Shown: positions 14,369-23,025, numbered from the stretch's first letter. The stretch: 24,101 nt of DNA from Sulfurimonas sp. UBA6014 (GCA_002428085.1 DJAA01000065.1:1-24101); one strand, 5' to 3'. Numbers and translations are program-made. The notes: generated by a model from the letters alone, not told the origin.

Positions 14369-15495
14369 TGAGTAAAGTTTATATATATCTTGAAAATGGG
14401 GTCTATTTTGAAGCAAACAGCTTTGGTGCAGAAGGGACGGCTGTTGGTGAAATAGTTTTTAATACCTCATTGAGTGGGTATCAAGAGATTATGTCTGATC
14501 CCTCTTATGCAGGTCAATTTGTCACTTTTACAATGCCAGAGATTGGAAATGTCGGAGTCAATGAGCAAGATATGGAGAGCTTAAAAGCCCATGCAAAAGG
14601 GATGATTGTAAGAAAATATCAAGATAGATATTCAAATTTTAGAGCACAAGAGTCTCTCAAGAGCTTTTTAGTAAAAAATAATATTTTAGGAATTTGCGAC
14701 ATTGATACGCGATTTTTGACTAAGATGATTAGAGCGCAGGGAGCTATGATGATGGTTGCCTCTACTCAAATTAGTGAAAAAAATGAATTGAAACATATTT
14801 TAGAGAGTTCTCCTCGTATTGAAGATATCAATTATATTGAGCAAGTAAGTACAAAAAAAGCATATCACCATACCTCTTCAACGTATTGCAATACTCAGTT
14901 TGCATACGAACAAGCACCAAAAGAAGAGGCAAAAGTTGTCGTCATTGATTTTGGTGTAAAAAGAAATATACTCAATGAGCTTGTCAATGCAAATATCGGA
15001 GTTGAAGTTGTTCCAAACGACTTTAGTGCAGATGAATTGATTTTAAAATACAACGCCAAAGCAATAGATGGGGTATTTTTGTCCAACGGCCCAGGTGATC
15101 CGCTGGTTCTCAAAAAAGAACAAGAGCAAATTAAAAAGCTTATAGAGGCAAAAATCCCTATGTTTGGAATCTGTTTGGGTCATCAATTGTTGTCGATTTC
15201 TCATGGATACGATACCTATAAACTCAAATTTGGACATCATGGTGGAAATCATCCTGTGAAAAATATTCAAACAGGCTTAGTAGAGATTACTGCTCAAAAT
15301 CACAACTATAATGTTCCAGAAAACATCATAGAAATTGCTCAAGTGACTCATGTAAATCTTTTTGACAATACTATTGAAGGTTTAAAATATAACAGTGGAA
15401 CTATCTTTTCAGTACAGCACCATCCAGAATCTAGTCCAGGACCAAAAGAGAGCCGTTATATCTTTAGTGAATTTCTCTCCCTTATCAAAAGATAA
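14368..15495 (+). CDS. carA: Carbamoyl-phosphate synthase small subunit
   Basis: A 375-residue glutaminase subunit. It hydrolyses glutamine and channels ammonia to CarB for carbamoyl phosphate, used in arginine and pyrimidine synthesis. The N-terminal CPSase domain includes YIYLENGVYFEANSFG and FNTSLSGYQEIMSDPSYAGQ. The class I amidotransferase domain has SNGPGDP (239-245), nucleophile Cys269 in FGICLGHQLL, and the His352/Glu354 pair in HHPESSPGP. All catalytic residues are present. carB is not in the window, so the two subunits are encoded apart. The start overlaps the DUF507 stop by one base. A small stem (CTTATC/GATAAG) covers the stop codon. Confidence 0.97.
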   Translation: MSKVYIYLENGVYFEANSFGAEGTAVGEIVFNTSLSGYQEIMSDPSYAGQFVTFTMPEIGNVGVNEQDMESLKAHAKGMIVRKYQDRYSNFRAQESLKSFLVKNNILGICDIDTRFLTKMIRAQGAMMMVASTQISEKNELKHILESSPRIEDINYIEQVSTKKAYHHTSSTYCNTQFAYEQAPKEEAKVVVIDFGVKRNILNELVNANIGVEVVPNDFSADELILKYNAKAIDGVFLSNGPGDPLVLKKEQEQIKKLIEAKIPMFGICLGHQLLSISHGYDTYKLKFGHHGGNHPVKNIQTGLVEITAQNHNYNVPENIIEIAQVTHVNLFDNTIEGLKYNSGTIFSVQHHPESSPGPKESRYIFSEFLSLIKR

Positions 15496-15498
15496 GAA

Positions 15499-15517
15499 AA
15501 TGCCTTTAATAGGCATT
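15499..15517 (+). terminator. Hairpin after carA, possible terminator
   Basis: AATGCCT and AGGCATT form a 7-bp stem with a TTAAT loop directly after the carA stop. The following CCTCTC is pyrimidine-rich but lacks a T run, so termination would be weak or factor-dependent. Confidence 0.45.
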
Positions 15518-15593
15518 CCTCTCATGGCATAGACTTCTTAAAAAAAGATTTAAAGACTCAAAAGTAAACAAAAAAACAATATATTGCAAATTT

Positions 15594-15690
15594 TGTCACA
15601 AAAGTGTCACTCCTTAAGATAATTTAAACTATTCTGTGGCTATTATTATAGAGTTAATTAGTTTGATTAATTAATTATTAATTAATTATC
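15594..15690 (+). promoter_or_regulatory. Control region of the cbb3 oxidase operon
   Basis: Two copies of TGTCAC start 11 bp apart (15594 and 15605). Downstream, TATTAT at 15641 or 15644 is a plausible -10. An exact tandem duplication of the 11-mer ATTAATTAATT (15666-15676 and 15677-15687) lies in the presumed leader. A TTGAT half-site (15663-15667) is present, but no full FNR box. Direct repeats one helical turn apart suggest binding on one face of the DNA. The regulator is unknown. Confidence 0.45.
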
Positions 15691-15723
15691 CCTAATTGCT
15701 TTGAATCTTTCAGGAGGCTATAT

Positions 15724-17220
15724 ATGGAGAATCGTCCATTAGAGTACGACTACACAGTTGCAAAGATGTTCATGCTTACGACAATCTTAACAGGAATTGT
15801 TGGTATGCTCATCGGTGTAATATTGGCATTTGAGCTTGCTTTTCCAGAGCTTAATACAATCTTAGGTCAAGGGTTAGCAGAATATACTAACTTTAGTCGT
15901 CTTCGTCCACTGCATACAGATGCAGTTATTTTTGGTTTTACTTTAAGTGGTGTTTTTGCTACTTGGTATTATGTTGGTCAACGTGTTCTAAAAGTGTCAA
16001 TGGCTGAATCAGGCTTTTTGATGTTTATAGGTAAACTACACTTTATATTATACGTAGTTGGTGTTGCTGCTGTTATTTTTTCATTGCTTGCAGGTGTTAC
16101 GACATCAAAAGAGTATGCTGAATTTGAATGGCCAATAGATATAGCTATTGTTGTTGTATGGGTGTTATTTGGTATTAGTATTTTTGGTCTTATCGGTATT
16201 CGCCGTGAGAAATCCCTTTATATTTCAGTTTGGTATTACATAGCTACTTTCTTGGGAATAGCCATGCTGTACTTATTTAACAATATGGAAATTCCTACAA
16301 TCCTTGGAGCAAATGGGATTGGTGAAGCTGGCTTTGGTAACTGGTGGCACTCTGTTTCTATGTACGCTGGTACAAACGATGCATTGGTTCAATGGTGGTA
16401 TGGTCACAACGCTGTTGCGTTTGGTTTTACGGTGCCTATTGTTGCTATGATTTATTACTTCCTACCAAAAGAGTCTGGTCAAGCTATCTACTCATATAAA
16501 CTATCATTGCTCTCTTTTTGGGGACTTATGTTTGTTTATTTATGGGCAGGTGGTCACCACTTACTTTTCTCAACTGTTCCAGATTGGATGCAGACGATGG
16601 GCTCGATTTTCTCTATAATACTTATCCTTCCGTCATGGGGTTCAGCTATCAATATGCTTTTAACTATGAAGGGTGAATGGCAACAAGTTGCGGCATCTCC
16701 ATTGATTAAGTTTATGGTTCTTGGTTCAACATTCTATATGTTCTCAACATTAGAAGGTCCTATCCAAGCTATCAAATCTGTTAATGCAATTGCTCACTTT
16801 ACTGACTGGATTGTTGGTCACGTTCATGATGGTGTTCTTGGTTGGGTTGGCTTTATGATTATGGCTGCACTCTACCATATGTCTCCTCGTGTCTTTAAAA
16901 AAGAGATTTACTCTAAATCTTTGATGGCTGCACAATTTTGGATTCAAACATTAGGTGTTGTTTTATATTTCACTTCTATGTGGATTGCAGGTATCACTCA
17001 AGGTATGATGTGGCGTGCTCATGATGAATTTGGTAACTTAGCCTATTCATTCATCGATACAGTTACAGTTTTACACCCATACTACACGATTCGTGGAGTT
17101 GGTGGTTTATTATATCTAGTTGGTTTTTTAATGTTTGCTTACAACATCTATAAAACTATGACTTCAGGTCGTAGAGTAGAAGAGAGTGAACTTCAATCTG
17201 CGTCGCCTATGGGCGCTTAA
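15724..17220 (+). CDS. ccoN: cbb3-type cytochrome c oxidase subunit I
   Basis: A 498-residue catalytic subunit of the high-affinity proton-pumping terminal oxidase, with about 12 transmembrane helices. The haem-copper ligands are all visible: His64 (RPLHTDAV, haem b), CuB ligands His228 (WWYGHNAV), His278 and His279 (AGGHHLLF), and His366/His368 in IVGHVHDG for haems b3 and b. Tyr272 sits six residues before the His pair, in the position of the cross-linked Tyr of cbb3 enzymes. A strong AGGAGG lies 6 nt before the ATG. It heads the operon ccoN-O-Q-P and is normally used for microaerobic respiration. Confidence 0.98.
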   Translation: MENRPLEYDYTVAKMFMLTTILTGIVGMLIGVILAFELAFPELNTILGQGLAEYTNFSRLRPLHTDAVIFGFTLSGVFATWYYVGQRVLKVSMAESGFLMFIGKLHFILYVVGVAAVIFSLLAGVTTSKEYAEFEWPIDIAIVVVWVLFGISIFGLIGIRREKSLYISVWYYIATFLGIAMLYLFNNMEIPTILGANGIGEAGFGNWWHSVSMYAGTNDALVQWWYGHNAVAFGFTVPIVAMIYYFLPKESGQAIYSYKLSLLSFWGLMFVYLWAGGHHLLFSTVPDWMQTMGSIFSIILILPSWGSAINMLLTMKGEWQQVAASPLIKFMVLGSTFYMFSTLEGPIQAIKSVNAIAHFTDWIVGHVHDGVLGWVGFMIMAALYHMSPRVFKKEIYSKSLMAAQFWIQTLGVVLYFTSMWIAGITQGMMWRAHDEFGNLAYSFIDTVTVLHPYYTIRGVGGLLYLVGFLMFAYNIYKTMTSGRRVEESELQSASPMGA

Positions 17221-17235
17221 TAGAAAGGATTAATT

Positions 17236-17928
17236 ATGTTTCATTGGTTAGAAAAACATCCGTTCTTTTTTGCGGTGGCTGTATTTTTAGTGATTGCTTT
17301 TGCTGGTTTGATTGAAATTCTTCCAAACTTTGCACAGGCATCTCGTCCTGTAATCGGAACTGCTCCATACTCTACTTTAGAGTTGGCGGGTCGTCATGTT
17401 TATATTAAAAATAGTTGTAATGCTTGTCACTCTCAACTTGTTCGTCCATTTAAATCAGAAACTGACCGTTATGGTCACTACTCTTTAAGTGGTGAGTATG
17501 CTTATGATCGTCCATTTCTTTGGGGTTCTAAAAGAACAGGTCCAGATTTGATGCGTGTAGGCAACTACCGTACTACTGACTGGCATGAAAATCATATGAA
17601 GAGCCCAACAAGCGTAGTTCCAGGTTCAATTATGCCTGCTTATGCATGGATGTTTACAAATAAAGCTGATATTGAGACTGCATATGCAGAACAATTGACA
17701 GTTGCTCAGTTCTTCTCAGTTCCTTACAACAAACCAGTCCCTATGAAGGATGGTTCTACTATGGAAGTTAAAATGGGAGCAGATCTTGCAGAAGCAAACA
17801 AATTAGCTTTAGAACAAGCAAGCCTAATCGCAGCAGATATGAAAGACCAAGATGTCAAAGATGCAGTAGCAAACGGTCAGATTCCTGAAATCGTTGCTTT
17901 AATTGCATATATGAACAGTCTTAAATAG
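17236..17928 (+). CDS. ccoO: cbb3-type cytochrome c oxidase subunit II (mono-haem)
   Basis: A 230-residue membrane-anchored c-type cytochrome. An N-terminal helix (about 9-30) anchors a periplasmic domain with one haem motif CNACH (Cys61, Cys64, His65). The distal ligand is probably Met133 in PGSIMPAYAW. The conserved SQLVRPFKSETDRYGHYS follows the haem site. It passes electrons from CcoP to CcoN. It begins 15 nt after ccoN with AAAGGA as ribosome site. Confidence 0.98.
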   Translation: MFHWLEKHPFFFAVAVFLVIAFAGLIEILPNFAQASRPVIGTAPYSTLELAGRHVYIKNSCNACHSQLVRPFKSETDRYGHYSLSGEYAYDRPFLWGSKRTGPDLMRVGNYRTTDWHENHMKSPTSVVPGSIMPAYAWMFTNKADIETAYAEQLTVAQFFSVPYNKPVPMKDGSTMEVKMGADLAEANKLALEQASLIAADMKDQDVKDAVANGQIPEIVALIAYMNSLK

Positions 17929-17940
17929 TAAAGGTTTGTA

Positions 17941-18144
17941 GTGGATATTGCTGAATTACAAGCTTATGGCTTTTTTACTCTGACTGCTTTAATGGTTGTT
18001 GTCCTTTACGGGTACATCTACCATTTATATACAAAAAAGAAAGATGCAGACGGTCATGACTATGAAGATTATAGTAATATAGCGTTAAAAGATGATATCA
18101 GCGATACACCTGTATCGGCTATATCTGAGCATAAAGAGAAATAG
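17941..18144 (+). CDS. ccoQ: cbb3 oxidase subunit CcoQ
   Basis: A 67-residue single-TM protein. A membrane helix (about 10-31) is followed by a short KKK stop-transfer stretch and an acidic cytoplasmic tail. CcoQ stabilises the interaction of CcoP with the CcoNO core. The identification is by size, topology and position between ccoO and ccoP. GTG is the start, with AAAGG upstream. Confidence 0.9.
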   Translation: MDIAELQAYGFFTLTALMVVVLYGYIYHLYTKKKDADGHDYEDYSNIALKDDISDTPVSAISEHKEK

Positions 18145-18153
18145 GAGAGATAT

Positions 18154-19101
18154 ATGAATAAGCTTTATCTTTGGGGAATTATTATTACAGTAGTGATGCT
18201 TGCTGCAACCTACTACACTTTAGTGATAACAGCAGGAGATTCTGGTAAGAGTTTATCAGAAATCCTTAGTGGTGATATTGTCAATGCTTTAGCAATCGCG
18301 GGTGCAGTAGCTCTTGTATTTATTACAATTTTTGTTGTAATAAAATATGTACGACAAATGCAAACTGATACTGCTGATGGGAAGTTAGCTCATGAAAAAT
18401 GGGATGGTATTGGTGAATATTTAAATGAATTGCCGATGGGTTGGGCAATTATGTTCTTGTTGACTATAATTTGGGGAATGTGGTATTTTGTACTTGGATA
18501 TCCAGTAAATGCTTACTCTCAAATAGGTGAATATAACGAAGATGTTGCTGTGCATAACGCAAAGTTTGAAAAAGAGTATGAGTCTATTACTGGTGAGAGA
18601 TTAGTAGAGATGGGCGAATCTGTTTATTTGGCTGAGTGTAAAGTTTGTCACGGAATCAGTGCGGATGGTATTGATGGAAAGGCAGCAAATCTTAATGCAA
18701 GAATTGAAGCAAAAAGTGTCAAATATGCAATCGAGCATGGTGCAAACAACCATCTTTTAGGGATGGAAAATCCAATGCCTGATCGTAATGGACTTATGAA
18801 CAACAACACGGGAGCACTGATTACAGATGCTGAAATTGATGCTGTTTCAACTTTTGTTGCAAATAAAATGACAGGAGCTGGTGCTGATGTTTTTGCAGGG
18901 ACTTGTGCTGTTTGTCATGGAGAAGATGGCAAAGGGATGGAGTCTGTTGCTCCAAATATCGTTGCATTTACACCAGAGCTTGTTATAAACATCCTCAATC
19001 ATGGTAAAAAAGGTGCAATCGGCGCAATGCCTGCATTTGATAGATTGAATGCAAAACAAAAAGAGGCTGTTGGTGCTTACATCACTAGTCTAAGTAAATA
19101 A
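18154..19101 (+). CDS. ccoP: cbb3-type cytochrome c oxidase subunit III (di-haem)
   Basis: A 315-residue membrane-bound cytochrome c with two haem motifs, CKVCH (162-166) and CAVCH (251-255), in two periplasmic domains. It is the electron entry subunit. The N-terminus has extra hydrophobic segments (about 4-24 and 43-66) besides the usual CcoP anchor (about 97-117). The CcoP signature WDGIGEYLNELPMGW precedes the anchor. Candidate axial Met residues lie in GMENPMPD and IGAMPAFD. AGGAGAG precedes the ATG. Confidence 0.97.
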   Translation: MNKLYLWGIIITVVMLAATYYTLVITAGDSGKSLSEILSGDIVNALAIAGAVALVFITIFVVIKYVRQMQTDTADGKLAHEKWDGIGEYLNELPMGWAIMFLLTIIWGMWYFVLGYPVNAYSQIGEYNEDVAVHNAKFEKEYESITGERLVEMGESVYLAECKVCHGISADGIDGKAANLNARIEAKSVKYAIEHGANNHLLGMENPMPDRNGLMNNNTGALITDAEIDAVSTFVANKMTGAGADVFAGTCAVCHGEDGKGMESVAPNIVAFTPELVINILNHGKKGAIGAMPAFDRLNAKQKEAVGAYITSLSK

Positions 19102-19111
19102 GGAGTCAGGT

Positions 19112-19330
19112 ATGAATGAAAATAGAAGCGTATTTGCTCTGGATGGTGTCACTGGAATGTTAATTGCGACGGTTTTATTGCTCAGTATCTTAGCTGGTTT
19201 AACAGTTTGGGGTTTGAGTGTACAACAAAGCAGTGCTAGCAATTATTACGATATTAAAGATGAGTCGTCTATAAAAATGTTTAGTCAAGAAAATACTAAA
19301 CATTTGGTTGATGTTAATAAAGGAGAGTAA
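19112..19330 (+). CDS. DUF4006 family small membrane protein
   Basis: A 72-residue protein with one central transmembrane helix (about 14-36) and a polar C-terminal tail, beginning MNENRSVFALDGVTGMLI. It matches in size and position the DUF4006 proteins that follow ccoP in Campylobacterota. The function is not established; an accessory or assembly role for the oxidase is inferred from the constant linkage. AAGGAG precedes the ATG, and the ribosome site of the next micro-ORF lies within its last codons. Confidence 0.8.
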   Translation: MNENRSVFALDGVTGMLIATVLLLSILAGLTVWGLSVQQSSASNYYDIKDESSIKMFSQENTKHLVDVNKGE

Positions 19331-19332
19331 AA

Positions 19333-19422
19333 ATGGAAAAAATCATTTCAATAGGCCTAGTAATAATGGCTGTTTACACACTTTATGCGGTTTTAACACC
19401 AAATCATCTTTTCGTCGGTTAG
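19333..19422 (+). CDS. 29-residue single-TM micro-protein in the cco operon
   Basis: An ATG two bases after the DUF4006 stop has AGGAGAG 5-6 nt upstream and opens a 29-codon frame. The peptide starts MEKIISIGLVIMAVYTLYAV and ends in a short polar segment with PNH before VG. About 18 central residues form a convincing transmembrane helix, with a charged start. The 101-nt gap between the flanking genes is almost fully used by this frame, which favours a real gene. By size and location it may be a small structural or assembly subunit, comparable in concept to CcoM of Pseudomonas stutzeri, but I see no homology evidence. Confidence 0.65.
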   Translation: MEKIISIGLVIMAVYTLYAVLTPNHLFVG

Positions 19423-19431
19423 GGAATTTCA

Positions 19432-20136
19432 TTGAAATTTTCACGAGGGCTTAGGGCCCTCATCCTCCTAATATTTTTTTATACAGTAGCATCAGCAGAG
19501 TATTTATATAAAGATGAAGTTATCTTCAATCCCGATTTTAGTACAGAGGTTGAAAAATTGGGCAATGAGCTTTATGAAAAGACGGGAGTTTCTCTACGGC
19601 TTGTCATGATAAAAAAATTGCCAATGAACCAGAGTATAGTCGCATATGAAAAAGAGTTAATAAAAGATTTTAGCGAGCCTACAATTTTGTTAACCTTTTC
19701 AGAACTTGACTCACAGGTTGATATATTGGCATCATCACCATCTTTATATGAGTATTTTGATAGAAAGCAAGTTTTAAGTCCAGTCACTTCGCCCGTTCAA
19801 GCTTTTGTGATGGCACTTTTTTATAGCGATAGTTTTGCTTCTTTTAAAGAAACAGCAGGAAATTATGGCGGGACGATTATCCCTCTTTTAGCGGGAAAGG
19901 CTAAACCAGAAGAATTGCTTGGAAAATATTCGGGTTCTATGTTTAACGGCTATGCAGATATTGCAGAACAGATTGCAGCGAGCAAAGAGGTAGTTTTAGA
20001 AAATGCCGTGGGCAATGCAAACCGCATAACTATTTTGATAATAAAAACTCTGTTTTATAGTATTATTATTGCGGGAATATACATGTATTTGAGAAGAAAA
20101 TTATTTTATAGAAGGCAAAGACTTGAACAAAAATAG
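19432..20136 (+). CDS. TPM-like periplasmic protein with C-terminal anchor
   Basis: A 234-residue protein with an N-terminal signal peptide (hydrophobic 8-20, likely cleavage after VASA) and a C-terminal membrane helix (about 202-224) with a basic cytoplasmic tail. The middle has the pattern of the TPM fold (VEKLGNELYEKTGVSLRLVMI, then TILLTFSELDSQVDILAS). TPM_phosphatase-like proteins in other bacteria act in envelope or photosystem/respiratory complex upkeep. Here a cytochrome oxidase maturation or quality-control role is inferred from the operon. The start is TTG with AGGGAA upstream. Its end overlaps the fixH start by 14 nt. As I recall, a periplasmic protein of this sort occupies this place in C. 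jejuni (Cj1485c/Cj1484c region). Confidence 0.65.
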   Translation: MKFSRGLRALILLIFFYTVASAEYLYKDEVIFNPDFSTEVEKLGNELYEKTGVSLRLVMIKKLPMNQSIVAYEKELIKDFSEPTILLTFSELDSQVDILASSPSLYEYFDRKQVLSPVTSPVQAFVMALFYSDSFASFKETAGNYGGTIIPLLAGKAKPEELLGKYSGSMFNGYADIAEQIAASKEVVLENAVGNANRITILIIKTLFYSIIIAGIYMYLRRKLFYRRQRLEQK

Positions 20137-20629
20137 TGGAAGAATTTGGCCATATGCCATTTCAGCATCGATATTATTAGTTTTTGGATTTTGTGTAGCG
20201 ACAATCGTCGTAACAACCCAAGCACCTGTAGAAAAAAGTGATACGTACATGATGGGCTACCATGAAGCTGATGATAAGGCAAATGAGCTTATAAATGCTC
20301 AGATAGCATTTGATAAAAAATACAAAATACAATATATGACCGATGAGTTGAATGTACAAAAAAGTGTTTTAAAATATAAAATTACAGACTTAAACTTAAA
20401 TCCCGTAAATGAGGCACAGCTAAAAGTCGTGGTTACTAGACCCGATAATCATAAAAATGATCAAGAGCTTGTTAGTCCAACTGTAGTTAATGGAGTATAC
20501 TCTTTTGCACCCATGACACTTCCTATTGCTGGTAGATGGGATATTATGGCGAAAGTAAAAGTGGGCGAAAATGAAAGATTTTATAATGTTAAAGCTGATA
20601 CAAGATCTAAAGAGGTTTATGAGTATTAA
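20123..20629 (+). CDS. FixH/CcoH family protein
   Basis: A 168-residue protein with one N-terminal membrane helix (about 11-33) and a periplasmic beta-rich domain. The VVTTQAPVEKSDTYMMGYHEADD segment after the helix and the terminal AGRWDIMAKVKVGENERFYN resemble FixH/CcoH. In other bacteria these are needed for cbb3 oxidase assembly and interact with CcoN and CcoP. The start is TTG inside the end of the previous gene, with AAGG 7 nt upstream. addB follows after 5 nt. ccoG, ccoI and ccoS are not in the window. Confidence 0.75.
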   Translation: MNKNSGRIWPYAISASILLVFGFCVATIVVTTQAPVEKSDTYMMGYHEADDKANELINAQIAFDKKYKIQYMTDELNVQKSVLKYKITDLNLNPVNEAQLKVVVTRPDNHKNDQELVSPTVVNGVYSFAPMTLPIAGRWDIMAKVKVGENERFYNVKADTRSKEVYEY

Positions 20630-20634
20630 GTTTC

Positions 20635-23013
20635 ATGCATGAAACCATTATAGTTTTACCCTCGGCTCGTGCCATTAGGCATGAGCAGCTTCACATAAAA
20701 AATCAAACACTCTTTTTGCCAAACTATATAACGATGTCAGAGTTTATAAACAAGCTTTGTATCGTTGAAGATTTTAAAATAGCCGATGATGACAGCAGAA
20801 TTTTACTTCTTTTAGAAGCCTCTGATTTTAACGCATTTTCCAAACTTCAAATAGAGCGTAATTTTTTTACATTTACAAAAAACTCTACCTACATTTTTAA
20901 GTTTTTTGAAGAGTTGAGCGCTGAAATGTATGATATAAACGGGCTTGACACCTCAGACATCTATGCCGAATATGAAGAGCATATAAGCATCCTTCAAGAG
21001 TTATATAAAAGATACGAAACCTTTTGTAGGGAGAGAAAAATTTTAGACAGAATTTTTCTGCCAAAACTTTACACTTTTAATGAAATATACGTAAAAATAA
21101 ATAACAATATAGAAGTGCACATTGAGGGGCATCTTACAAATTTTGAGCTAGAACTTTTAGAAAAATGCTGCGAATATGCCAATGTAAATTTGATTTTAAA
21201 TACCTCTTCGTTTAACACTAAAATGCAGAGTAAATTTTTTGACCTTGGCGTGGAGTTGGAAAAAAACTACACTTATACAATCTCTTTAAACTCAAAAAAA
21301 ATAATAGATAAAACAGAAATAGTAAAAAATAAAACTATCGTCTGTGAATCATTCAGCGAATCTATTTTACAAGTTGCTTTTATAAAACAGAAGATTTACG
21401 AGTTTGTAAAAAAAGATTTGAGGGCCCAAAACATTGCCGTTATTTTGCCTGATGAAAAAATGGCGGAAGTTTTGCGAAGTTTTGATAATGAATCGAATTT
21501 TAACTTTGCCATGGGTGAGCCATACGCTAAAACTTCAAGCTATGAAAAACTCCATGCAACCTGCCAAGCTATTGAGCAGGATTCTCGTGAAAATGTTGCA
21601 AGACTCTCCCGCGTTCATGACGCGCATTATGCAGAACTCTTTGGCATCTATCATAAAAAAGCCCAAGAGGTTGACATAAGCGCTTTTTTAAATAAATATA
21701 AAGAGAGCATTCCCTCAAAGAGAGAGAAAAAAATTTACGAAGAAGAGCTATACAGTTTTAAAAATATTTTGTCTTTCATGCATGACATGAGCATCAAATC
21801 AGTTCTGTCAGTTTTTTTGCAAAGACTCGCCGCTCGGACACTTGACGATGTCCGCGGCGGCAAAATTACCGTCATGGGAGTCTTAGAGACGCGAGGAGTT
21901 TCGTTTGATGGAATAGTTATCGTAGACTTTAGCGACTCAAATGTTCCAAAGCGAAGTGATAAAGACATGTTTTTAAATACGCAAATACGCAAAATTGCCT
22001 CACTTCCAACCATGAGCGACAGAGAAAACCTTCAAAAACATTACTACCAAACGCTTATAAACCGCTCTAAAGAGGTGGCAATTTGTTATGTGAAATCGAG
22101 CCAAAGCAGTGCTTCAAGATTTCTAAAACAGCTAAATATAGAAGAAGCCAAGACGCATGCCGAACTTGAATATACAGATATTTTATTTCAAAAGAAACTT
22201 CCCAGTGTTAGAGCACAAGAGAAAATAGTCGGCACATATAATTTTAAAGAGCATAAACTCTCCGCTACAAAACTCAAAACGTATCTGAGTTGCAAAAGAA
22301 AGTTTTACTACAAATACCTACAAAATATCAATAACCATGAGATTCCAAAAGATATGCCGCAGGAGTGGGAAATAGGAACATCTGTTCACCTTGCACTCAA
22401 AGAGTTGTATAGCAAAAAAAGTAGCTACAAAAATGTAGAAGAGTTAAAAAAAGATTTGCACAAAGAACTTGACTCGGCATGTGGAAAGAGCGAACTCGAT
22501 AAATATTTGATCAGTCTGCAAAAAAGAAGAATGATTGCATTTTGTGAAAATGAAGTTCGTAGATTTAAGGATTCTTGGCATGTAGAGCTCTGCGAAAAAA
22601 ACCTAGAGTGTGAGTTTGCGGGAGTGACTCTCAGCGGCGTAATCGATCGCATAGACAAAAGAGGCAATGAGATTTTTGTCCTCGACTACAAAACAGGAAA
22701 CTATCCAATCTATACAGAAAAAGATTTTAGACAAGCAACGGACTTTCAGCTAGAGTTTTACTATTTGCTAGTAAAACAATTTGAGCGAGAAAGTGCTTTG
22801 CAAGGGCATGAAGCCGCTATTAAATTTTCATGCGGATATTATGATTTAAAAGAGTCAAAAATCGTACATGAGCAGTTTTTACAAGAGAAGCTTGGAGTTT
22901 TAGAGTCCAACATCAAAGACCTGCTCATGCACGAAACACATGAGTTTGACAAGTGTGATGATGCGAAGGATTGTTTGTATTGCGAATATAAGATTATGTG
23001 TGGACGAGAGTAG
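20635..23013 (+). CDS. addB: AddB-type recombination nuclease subunit
   Basis: A 792-residue protein with a degenerate helicase-like N-terminal two-thirds. The start, IIVLPSARAIRHEQ, lies where helicases carry Walker A, and no GKT motif is seen. The C-terminal RecB-family PD-(D/E)XK nuclease begins at LSATKLKTYLSCKRKF. It has Asp671 (GVIDRID) and Asp684-Tyr-Lys686 (LDYKTG) as catalytic residues. Four cysteines, Cys553, Cys780, Cys783 and Cys789, fit the iron-sulfur staple of AddB and related nucleases. With AddA it resects double-strand breaks for RecA loading. In C. jejuni addB and addA follow the cco cluster (Cj1482c, Cj1481c by memory). Here addA does not follow directly. The ribosome site before the ATG is weak, so coupling to fixH is likely. 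Confidence 0.85.
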   Translation: MHETIIVLPSARAIRHEQLHIKNQTLFLPNYITMSEFINKLCIVEDFKIADDDSRILLLLEASDFNAFSKLQIERNFFTFTKNSTYIFKFFEELSAEMYDINGLDTSDIYAEYEEHISILQELYKRYETFCRERKILDRIFLPKLYTFNEIYVKINNNIEVHIEGHLTNFELELLEKCCEYANVNLILNTSSFNTKMQSKFFDLGVELEKNYTYTISLNSKKIIDKTEIVKNKTIVCESFSESILQVAFIKQKIYEFVKKDLRAQNIAVILPDEKMAEVLRSFDNESNFNFAMGEPYAKTSSYEKLHATCQAIEQDSRENVARLSRVHDAHYAELFGIYHKKAQEVDISAFLNKYKESIPSKREKKIYEEELYSFKNILSFMHDMSIKSVLSVFLQRLAARTLDDVRGGKITVMGVLETRGVSFDGIVIVDFSDSNVPKRSDKDMFLNTQIRKIASLPTMSDRENLQKHYYQTLINRSKEVAICYVKSSQSSASRFLKQLNIEEAKTHAELEYTDILFQKKLPSVRAQEKIVGTYNFKEHKLSATKLKTYLSCKRKFYYKYLQNINNHEIPKDMPQEWEIGTSVHLALKELYSKKSSYKNVEELKKDLHKELDSACGKSELDKYLISLQKRRMIAFCENEVRRFKDSWHVELCEKNLECEFAGVTLSGVIDRIDKRGNEIFVLDYKTGNYPIYTEKDFRQATDFQLEFYYLLVKQFERESALQGHEAAIKFSCGYYDLKESKIVHEQFLQEKLGVLESNIKDLLMHETHEFDKCDDAKDCLYCEYKIMCGRE

Positions 23014-23025
23014 AGATGTTGCAAA

